Assembly: GCA_009823395.1 (NCBI GenBank)
Contig: CM020502.1
Location: forward strand, 14,801,501-14,865,500
Direction: 5' to 3'
Length of the DNA: 64,000 nucleotides
DNA from: Thamnaconus septentrionalis
Lineage: Eukaryota; Chordata; Actinopteri; Tetraodontiformes; Monacanthidae
Below the pieces are notes generated by a model, which saw only the letters and a list, made by a program, of their open reading frames with translations, was not told the origin of the DNA and made no database searches. Positions 55,043 to 64,000 of this stretch are shown in pieces. A program made the position numbers and the translations under genes. How positions within the stretch are numbered: the stretch's first letter is position 1; the number at the start of each line of letters is the position of its first letter.

Positions 55043-55160
55043 ATGGATACTGCAGCCTGTCCCCACCGGAAGAAACGGAGGCCGTGGCGCCTGGATCTCT
55101 CGTCCCTGGCCCTCGTGACCGTCGCGCTCGTCGTGTGCCAGGCGAGTGCGGCTCGGGCAG
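55043..55160 (+). CDS. col11a2: Candidate exon 1 of col11a2 (signal peptide exon)
   Basis: From the ATG at 55,043 the frame reads MDTAACPHRKKRRPWRLDL then LSSLALVTVALVVCQASAARA and ends in phase 1 at GCAG|GTAAGA. That is a basic N-terminus (RKKRR), a hydrophobic core of about 15 residues and small residues suitable for signal peptidase (ASA or ARA). Fibrillar collagens of the V/XI group have exactly this kind of first exon, with a large intron following. In other vertebrates COL11A2 lies downstream of RXRB in the same orientation. No collagen Gly-X-Y or laminin-G-like exon is in the window, so the identity rests on synteny and exon style. Another secreted protein is possible. The product would be the alpha-2 chain of type XI collagen in cartilage fibrils. 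Confidence 0.55.
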
Positions 55161-55679
55161 GTAAGACGGCGGCTCCGACCTCCATGACGTCTCCCCTTCA
55201 CACCGCGCACCTGTCGTCACTTTCCGCCGCTGCGCTGCGCTGCTGCGCGTCAAGGAGTTTTTACGCACCAGTTGCGCTCCTGATTCTCAGTGTCATTTAG
55301 AAACATTCTGCTGATTTTATCCTGAATCTTTCTTTCTGTCCTGATGCCCCAAACAGACAGGACAGAGTCGGAGAAGGTTGTCAGGTTGTAATCGGATCAG
55401 AAAATGGAGGAGTTGAGTCTGCAGGGAAAACGAAAAATACCAAGACACTATTGTCACTTGAAGGGAAGGATTCTGATGCTTTGTCACCTGCATGGAGCCC
55501 GCGAACAGGTGTCACACTGCATGTTAATGAACTTAGCATCTTTCTATGATATAGATCCATTTACAAAAAACATCTATAGGGTTGTGTAACTTTGAGCCTC
55601 TTAATTATTTTTTTTTACTTTTCACTTGTTAGACCGATGCGTCTTTTAAAGTGCTGGGCGGCACATAGTGGCATTTCTC

Positions 55680-55680
<1 letters not shown>

Positions 55681-55735
<55 letters not shown>

Positions 55736-55737
55736 TC
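55681..55737. repeat. (CTTT)n microsatellite
   Basis: About 14 uninterrupted units. Confidence 0.95.
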
Positions 55738-56900
55738 GTGACTGAATGAGTTGTTGTGTTTTGCTTGATATAGTAAAAAACAAACAAACCAAATGTTGGC
55801 CACCTGGGTGCCGCTGCAGGCTGTGTAAGGTGGCGGGCTGCTGGCTATTTACCAGTTCAACCTGTGCACCAGCTCATCCATCCCTCCTGAAGGGAGGCGT
55901 TGTGCAAAGAGGGAGAGAAAATGCGCAGAACAACCAGCTGCTTTGGCGCAAACTGTCGCTGGACGTGGTGTCAGAATTAGCACAGAGGAGGAGCAGGAAG
56001 AGGGTTGAGATGAGCTCAGATCATTCCGAGCTTTAACGACAATAACCATTATCTCACTGAACGCACGACCCCTCCATCTCCCAGCGGATTGGCTACTAAA
56101 AGTTCTGCAGTTCCTCCACTGACCGCTGGGTGAATTCCACTACAGCAGAGACAGACAAGCCTTTGATTGTCCTCTGCGCCGAATCAAGCAGAACTTGTCA
56201 CCAAACTGCAAACCAGCCAGTCAACCAGTGCGTCTCTTAAAACTACACACTGACTTCATGTTGACGGTGAACACAAAATGAACACAAAATCCAAACCATC
56301 TTGCGCAAAAAGGTTTTGTCCGCTTATATCGTCCCAGTTTGCGGACGTCATGAATGCGCCTTTCTTCGGACACCCCCCACCAGTCGCGCATTCTTTGGCC
56401 CCGTTTCCAATTTCAGATTGCGGGTGCAGATTGCACCTTCCCCGCGGTCTCCCCGTGTGTATTTTGGAGGCGGAAGCCGCGGACATTTTTTTGCCCCCTT
56501 CCAACCCTTTTATGAATAGCTTATTATGCGGCGAAGCGCCTCTGAAAGCGGCCAGTGTCCCCGCGTCTATGTGCGCTTTGTACAGTTGTGTTTGTGTATA
56601 TGCGTCTGCGAGCTATGGATGTTTCCCCCCCTGGCCACGGCCTGGGTGTGGGAGCCGCCGTGCACCTGAATGTTGCCTCTGTGCGATTCTCATCTCCAGC
56701 AAGGTGTCGGGATCGAAGAATGTGCAACGATATTGCGGGAATTCCGCACTGCTACTTGCGCCTTGACGGAGCCTGTGTGTGCGTTCCGCTCTAATTTGCG
56801 CGCAATTTGGATCAAATAGTCCAGATGTTGGTTTAAACTGTAAGAGTGTCTCCATCCAGGGAGGGAAACGTCAATTATGTTTCGTTTTTTTTTTCTTTTG

Positions 56901-56931
<31 letters not shown>

Positions 56932-57182
56932 AGGCTTGTCCCAACCTCACTTTCTACCCAGGCACAATAAAGACTAAGAAGAAGGAGAAAAAAGTGAGGT
57001 GGGGAGGGGCCTGGGGCAGTGCTGGGCCTAAACAGGCATGAAAGCAGAGTTTTGTTCAAAGGAGGAGAAAATCAGAGGGCAATATTTTCTTGACACGGAT
57101 GTTCCTCAGCCTCATTTCAAAGCTGGGAGCTCCTCAAAGGGCAGTCTGTCTCTGCCTTGGCCAAACACAACCTAAACCCCTC

Positions 57183-57216
<34 letters not shown>

Positions 57217-60200
57217 CTCTCAGTTAGTGAATAAGCTCCTATGAGGTGGCAGAGAAGCTCTCTGGGTTCTTCCTCTGCGCTGTCGACCCTCTGCAGCTCA
57301 CACGGGACTTTGTTCCTTCTGTTGTTTCTTCCCCACTTATGCCCACAAATTCCAATTACTCTACTAATGTTTCACATCATTTAGCCTGTAATTCATTAAG
57401 CGTTTACTTAACGCTAAATACTGATGAACTTGTTCATTGATCTTAATCACATTCCTTTGTGATACTTGTGGAAAAGCACCAGGGTATTTCCATGGCTACC
57501 TAGACACATTAGCCTGTTAGAAGGCAAATCAGTTTGCCTCTTCCTCCAATGGGTTTTGCCCCCTACAGGCCACCGTTGTAAATGACAATTTATCAATGAC
57601 TTGCCTTGCTAGATTCAGGTTAGATATATCAATGGAATAAATGACTTGCACTGTGGCATCTTCTTGACAAGACTGCTGACTTTGTCCGCCACTGACTAAA
57701 CCTTCAACATCAGTTTAAACAAGTCAAATGTTGTCACTGGATTAAAGCTCCAGAAGCTGCATGTGACACTGTCATAGCTGCAGATCCTGGGACTGCTTAG
57801 GCCTCAGTGCACTGCTGAATTTAGATTAACAAACTCAAAAAAAAGTTTTAGCTTCCTTTCATTTCTCAATAGCTGTAATCTCCTGATGTTCTTCATACTC
57901 ATCATCGTCAGTCACTTCGTTCATCTTTGCTGTTTCTTTGACCTCAGCCATACACTGGAGTGCAAACACGTTTTAAAGCTGGAGCTTTGTCCGTTTTTCC
58001 CGAATTAGAACGTCACTTTTCAGACCGCATGATCACTGCAGACAAATATACAACTGAGGAGCCTTCACACTTCGTTTCCATTTCACTCGAGATGACGGTG
58101 GGGTTTATGCGTGCAGATAGGTAGACATCATACCTCCAAGTGGAAGAAGCTTTTGCCCCAAAGTGTGCCAACTTCATAATGACAGAGCGTGCGATGCTAT
58201 TCCGGGTCACTGTTATTTTGCTGATTCTAGGAAGTCCAGAGCAGGGCGTGGAGGGCAGCTGTATGTCTTTTACACGGAATGTTAATGTACATCTTGTTTT
58301 AAGCTTCGCCGCTGTCCTGGATTGGAGGGAGCACTTGCACTGTACAGTCTGCGGCAGACAGCCAGTCATCATGCAAAGGACACAGACGAAACAGTGGCTG
58401 ACAAAGTGCATTAATCAGGCGAAAGCTAAACAGACGGAGAAACAGATCCAAGTCTTTGCTCTGCAGAACACTTATCTACCATCTTCCAATTGTGGATTTT
58501 ACAGCTTAATTGCTGTTATAGAAATTCCTAGACTCTTTTTTTTTTTACAAGGGGCTTTCCACACTGGAAATGTGTCTGAAAACAGTTATAATTATGACGC
58601 AACAGGAGCCCCCAGCAGTTTTTTATAATGAGTCTGACGTCTCATCTGGCGAGACGCAGACAATAATGTAGGTGTACTGCAATACATCAGTGGCTCTAAA
58701 TATAGATTTAATCAACTGTCACGACTGGATTTTGTGAAATGGAGACACGGTGTACATATCCATATTCCTACACATATGCATGTACATATATATGTGCATG
58801 TATATACAACAGCATCAGAGAGTAGAAATCGGTACATACAGTCTAATCAAGCCAAAGGAATTTCTTTACATTTTAAGAGACATAAAGCAATGAGCTGAAT
58901 TGTATATTTGCATGTATATTTTGAAACATATACATACTGTACATCTATATTTATCAATGGTGAATTTTAGTTTCTGTACAAAAGGAGTTCAGCTGAAACT
59001 AAGGAAAAGTTTTCAGGTGACAGGTGCAAAGCAGAAAGGATCTGAAAGGCTTTGCCACAGTGCGACAAGGTCAGAGGGTCTAGATAGAAGTTGGTCCCTG
59101 CAGTGGCTGCTGGCTGCAGGCTGCTGACTGCAGGCTGCTGACTGTGTCCTGGTCCTGCGGTCTCCCTCCCTGGCCTGGCCGTGTCAGCCTCCACCCTCGG
59201 CTCCTCTCTGAGACTGTGGCTGCTGCAGAACCCCCACACGAAACCGCACCAAACTCCAGCGCAGGACACGTTGGCACCCACCACATGATGGCTCACAGGG
59301 GGCAGCAGAGGACGTGTGAGGGAGGGGCAGCAGAAACCACAGTCGCTGAACTCTGGCGCTGCCCTTCAGGGTCGACCAACAGTTCCAGCCGCTCCTGTCA
59401 GATGCAAGTGTGAAATAAGAGCATTTGTACTGTAGCTAGAGGGCTTGCAGCTTCTGGTTGTGTGTAAACTACAATATACCTGCTGTTTCCAAAAGCGATC
59501 AAAGTCCACATTGTATGTTACATTTTGCTAGGCACTGTTTCTAATGGGCTAGAATCAGGTTTTACTTGATACTCAATGTTAATTTCATTTACATTTCTGG
59601 CTCTCCGCTCTTGTCATCACAGCCCACACAGTGACAGTGAATCACTGTTCCTGTCACGTGATAATAGTGGTGTGGATTTATGATTATAATTCATTCCCAG
59701 TAGATTCGTAGCAGTGATGGTAAACTACACAGTACACAATACAGTATCCTTGTATCCTTGGGCAGTGACAGGAGGCCGTGGATTCAGTGGGGTTCCAACA
59801 GTTTCTGCTCATGGATTTTTTTTTCTGTCTGTATAGACGAGGCATTATAAATAAATCATAACTATAGGGCAGCATGTAGAAAATTACAACCTCGGAGCGC
59901 CTCATGGGCCTCGCGACTGTGGTCAGCGGAGTCCAGACTCGCACATCTGCCGATTTAGAAACAACTGGAGTATCAATTTAGAGCCGCTTTCATACTCGGG
60001 CTTGTGTGTTTGTCACTCGGCGCCCAGCAGAGCCGAGACGAGTCTGCTTCAGAGAGAAGGTAGCAGGGCATCGGTGTAGACATGCATTTGTGGTCAATAT
60101 TTTACGCCCCCCTTGTTCTGTGTGTGTGTCGCACAATGATGTTGTTGTGTAAAGGTGAGAGGTGAGGGGTCAGCGTGTCAGCTTGAGTGTGCGTCTGGTA

Positions 60201-60373
60201 TTTGGCACAGCTCTATCAAAAAATGAAGGTGCATGCAGGCCAGCATAGCCTCACACACACACACACACACACACAAACTCACATATCATGCGCACACACA
60301 CAGTTTTTTTGCCCACATATACGCACCATGAGAACTGAGAGCATATTTATGCAGAATGTACCTGCTTCCTGTG

Positions 60374-60375
<2 letters not shown>

Positions 60376-60447
<72 letters not shown>
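60376..60447. repeat. Compound (GT)n(GA)n microsatellite
   Basis: About 15 GT units change directly into about 21 GA units. Confidence 0.95.
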
Positions 60448-60449
<2 letters not shown>

Positions 60450-61410
60450 ACCTGCTGGTGGTTGTAGTGTCATGTGGTCAGACCTTTTGAACAGACTTTG
60501 TTCTGTGAAAGGTGGCTGCTGAAGTCCCTTTAATCTCCTTTTAGCTCCATCTAGTGGTATTTTTAGAGAATTACTATTGGCCCGTTGTGACGTAGTATTT
60601 TCTTCATAGTTTAATGACCTTTTTTCAAAAAAGGTAATTTACAGATCGTGTGTGACATGATGATGTATGATAAATAGTGTAGGTATTTGACATTTGTAAG
60701 CATGACTTATATTTCTAAAGAGTATCGCCTCAGTACTTTGTGTGAACTGCACCAAAGTTGAATTTTTCCAGACTGTCTCAGAATTTAATAGGCTTAAACA
60801 AATTAAGTTTGACAGACACATTAAATTCAACTTTCAGACACCCCAAACAATAAAGATGATACATATAATTTTTATCTTGCTCACGTTTGATGTAAAGAAC
60901 TAAACGTTATGTGGCGCCAAAGCCACTATTTCCAAGTATAAACAGTGCAGTTAGTAACAGTTGCATTGCAGTAATGTTTTGGCTTTACCAATAGTTCATT
61001 TAAGCGACAATTTCTGGAATTTTTGGAAAAACTAACAAGATTGCAAACCAAGGGGTCATTGATTGAAATGGTAATTAAATTATTCTTATCTATCATTTGA
61101 TCTGAGGTGAAATCCTGAAGTTAGGTTTAACCCAATGTTTATACACATGTTAAATTACATAAAATAACTATTTTCTTTAATAATTAATGACTTGAAAATG
61201 TCCATTTCCAAGCCGCCATCAGTCGTGTTGACTGCACAGGAAACTGTCACAGCACTGGGTGGGACAACGCCCACGTGCACTGCCAGCGCTGCTTCCTGTC
61301 TAAATGACAGCGGCCTAATTGACCCAAATATAGATCAAAGAGCTTTGCGCCATCTGTGAGCGCTTAGTGCGAAGAAAAACTATCATTGTGAGGGAGAAGA
61401 AGGAGAGCAA

Positions 61411-61417
<7 letters not shown>

Positions 61418-61484
<67 letters not shown>
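61418..61484. repeat. (AG)n microsatellite
   Basis: About 32 units. A complementary CT run lies 250 bp downstream at 61,735-61,772. Confidence 0.95.
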
Positions 61485-61487
<3 letters not shown>

Positions 61488-61732
61488 TGCACATCTGTTT
61501 CTCTACCTGGTCTACTTCCACATTCACCACATCGGAGCAGATTTTCTCCCGGTGCCCACTGCAGTCGCTCCCCTCCTGGCCTCGCCGCCGCCAGTGTTAT
61601 TTTTTAGGGGGTGTTTGTTGTTTTTGCTGGCGATTGTGGTCCTCCAGGCAGGAAGGGTCCTGGCTGCAGATGTGAGCCGGGCAGGCTGGGTGGCTGGGCT
61701 GGAGGCGAACAGAGTGGCACATTGTGAGCAGT

Positions 61733-61771
<39 letters not shown>

Positions 61772-63969
61772 GAGGGGGACCTCTGACTGCAACCTGAGCC
61801 TCTTACCTTTCCCACCTCCCCTGTTTGTCTCATTCCTTTGGAGAAAAAATGTCATTGACCCGTGTGGTTGCAAAGAGTTTGCATACTTTTGATTTACTGC
61901 TCAGCAAAGCTGATGGTGTCAGTTTGGTGAAATCTCTGCCAACGTCCGAGTACGACTTCCTGTTGCTGCTTCTCTCCTTCTGTGTCGTCTGTACAGTATT
62001 TGTCTACAATCAAGTGGTTGTGTTGGGGGAAGGTGCTTTGGAACTTTCATATTTGAAATATTCTGTGATTTGTTGTATCGTAACACAGCTTCTCCAGTCG
62101 TGTTCTAGACTAGAGCATCAATAAGCGTTTGATTTGGATTTGGTTTGGTTTGGTCAATATTCAACTGCCTCAGCAGCAACGAGACATAGATGACGCGGTA
62201 TACAGTAACCATGGCGACGATGTTTCCATTGTGGTCGGCACTGGGTCTCACCTTTACTCACCAGGACTGATACATTATTGCGGAATGCATGCGTCGCTAC
62301 GTTCTGTTGTGCCGCCTTGTTGATGAGCTCCTTCACTTTATTCGACATTCACCGAAATAATGAGAAAGATTGTCATCAACTATTGATATGCAGGCTGCTG
62401 AGTGCAGATTCTCCTGTGAAGTCCTGGCTCAATGGGTGGATGGGTTATAAAAACAGGATACTGAATTGGCACTACGGTGGGATGGCAGTTCTTTTCCAGT
62501 GGCCACATGAGGTACTGCAGCCAAAAACCCCATGCGGCCCAAAAAGCATTTTTCCCATGGGCCGCCATACAAAACGAAATGGCTGTAAAGCGGTTGACAG
62601 GGCAACTGCGACCTGCAACGTGGTTTATAATGAACGTTTCTATTGTCGATTTTTAAGTCATGGACTTTCAAACTTTCAAAAAATTGTGTAGGCCAGCAAA
62701 TAGCCAGAAAATAGTTATGCATGGTTGTCACAGCTCTATTGAAATTAGCTTCCCCACATGCAGCCTCCCCCAGTTAGAAGCAGGTGCCTCTCCACTGTGG
62801 CCTGTGTTGTACTTGCCGCCTCCTTTGACTTGCAGATGGTTGCTCCTGCCGTATGGCTTTTTTTCTCAAGGAAACAGGAATTTGTTAATGTGGCTTGGAA
62901 TCACAAATGAAAACAAGCAAGTGGCTTTTTATGTTGCGTCGCAGGAAGGCCCAGGAAGGCTGTCTTTTCCATCAGCGCAACAATTTACACTCAGGGCTTT
63001 GCATGGCTGCCACCGAGAGTTTATTATTAGAAATACCACAGCCGGGCTCGCCGTAAACGGCCTTAAGTGGCTGTTAACAGCCACGTTGGCTCTCTCTGCT
63101 GCCCCTCAAGTACAGCGAGTCCGGCCAAAACTGAGGGAAGGCAGCTTGATTTTGGAAAAATGTTATTGACACCTTAACAACTTTGTTTTTTCCCCAGGTG
63201 AAACCCTTTTTTCAAGATGAAAAACACTGTATTTTGTGTGTCTGATGGCCAGCGTTCAAATCACAGTCTTTTTTGACTCCTAAGAAAAATACTGCGATTG
63301 GTTTCCCCATGGCAATGGAGAAAGCTGCCCCAACCAAGATCATCAGGGTGCTCTGACTGTGTCGACCCTGTAGTTCAGGGTCGACCTGACAGTATTGGGC
63401 TTTGACCAGAAACACACTGAATAAGCTGTTTTCTGCTGTCTGATCAGCAAGCCACTCACTCTAACTACTGCATTTGCTAACTCGTTCAGCAGCAAGACGG
63501 CACAAGTCAACTAATGGAAGTGATTACGCATCCAGCAGTTGTTTTTTTTTTACTTTGAAGGATTAAAGTCACTACCTGCAGTGATCACACCATTTCATAA
63601 AAGATGTTTGTTTGCCAAACTGAAAGTTTTTCTGGAAAGTCTCCATAAGGAACACGGACCTGCCACAGATGCTAATTTACCGTGGGTGTGTTTCACCGTG
63701 AGTGCTTGTGTGAACTGTTTTTCACGATAAACAATAATTTAATGAACAGATATTAGACAACTGATGTCCCTGGAAGGTTTTTAACGGTGGTCCACTGCAC
63801 TCGTATTTCAGAAACTGTGCCCACCTTTGTATGACCATCGTTTAAGACAAAGGCACCATCAGTTGTCTGCTACCTGCATTTATGGGTTAAAATATCAACT
63901 TCTGATGGCATTATGTCCTTTGGTGTCTTATGTGATCTTCCCCTCTTGAACCACTGGCTGAACAAAAAG

Positions 63970-64000
63970 AGGTGAAAGGTTAAAGGTCATCAGTTGGTCA
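63970..64000 (+). promoter_or_regulatory. Nuclear-receptor half-site cluster: triple DR1 plus DR5
   Basis: AGGTGA-A-AGGTTA-A-AGGTCA at 63,970-63,989 has three half-sites with single A spacers, the spacing bound by RXR homodimers, RXR-PPAR, HNF4 and COUP-TF. AGGTCA at 63,984-63,989 and TGGTCA at 63,995-64,000 are separated by five bases, the DR5 spacing of RAR-RXR. The cluster may continue past the window edge. Binding is inferred from motif spacing only. Confidence 0.5.

Larger units (their letters stand above)
55161..64000 (+). other. col11a2: Presumed intron 1 of col11a2 (5' part)
   Basis: No further exon with collagen or N-terminal propeptide similarity is seen, so the intron would exceed 8.8 kb. 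It holds (CTTT)n at 55,681-55,737, CT-rich runs at 57,181-57,218 and 61,735-61,772, (CA)n at 60,251-60,275, (GT)n/(GA)n at 60,376-60,447 and (AG)n at 61,418-61,484. Repeat-poor stretches lie near 56,280-56,800 and 62,850-63,140. The stretch 62,480-62,690 has the look of an interspersed repeat. Confidence 0.45.

Noticed and set aside
62154..62348. Minus-strand frame beginning MSNKVKELINKAAQQN, considered as a transposase or coiled-coil fragment
   Set aside because: Only about 30 residues look protein-like. I could not assign a family or find splice signals, so it is not listed as a gene.
55161..64000. Search for collagen Gly-X-Y or N-propeptide exons behind the signal-peptide exon
   Set aside because: No frame shows Gly every third residue or the cysteine pattern expected of the propeptide. 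Exon 2 is presumed beyond the window.

Overview
The window reads as nuclear DNA of a teleost fish, probably a percomorph-type species. Two facts support this: a split vertebrate retinoid X receptor gene with long introns, and a dense load of microsatellites and short inverted-repeat (MITE-like) DNA transposon remnants of the kind common in fish. I see no bacterial, viral or CRISPR content. All long open frames outside the exons named below are repeat or chance translations.

Layout. Positions 1-5,560 are non-coding with scattered repeat remnants. A GC-rich, CpG- and Sp1-box-rich stretch at about 5,570-5,915 looks like a promoter or non-coding first exon. A second CpG-rich stretch (10,430-11,415) leads into the coding part of an RXR-beta gene on the + strand (11,416-28,724). 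I could place ten constitutive coding exons with consensus splice sites and consistent phases, giving 451 residues: a Ser/Pro-rich A/B domain, two complete zinc fingers, the hinge, and a full ligand-binding domain ending in the AF-2 helix. In intron 7 there is an additional, unannotated-looking 36-bp exon (25,916-25,951). It would insert 12 residues, ANNAEVGAIFDR, into helix 7 of the ligand-binding domain and is a diverged duplicate of the end of the preceding exon.

Positions 28,725-54,300 are a repeat-rich spacer of about 26 kb. It holds several recognisable MITE families present in two or more copies, a transposon nested in another transposon, an element that split a CA microsatellite directly behind rxrb, an inverted pair of one family, a strong poly(A) signal at 38,701, a 276-bp pure AG tract and a GATA/GACA array. 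At 55,043-55,160 a short + strand exon encodes a basic-then-hydrophobic signal peptide and ends in a consensus donor. From its position (RXRB is followed by COL11A2 in the same orientation in other vertebrates) and its composition I read it as exon 1 of col11a2. The rest of the window would be the 5' part of its large first intron, which ends in a striking cluster of nuclear-receptor half-sites (three AGGTNA half-sites spaced by one base, then a DR5).

The two genes act in different layers. RXR is the obligate dimer partner of many nuclear receptors, while type XI collagen is a cartilage fibril component. The half-site cluster raises the possibility, inference only, that the neighbouring collagen gene is a direct target of RXR-containing dimers.
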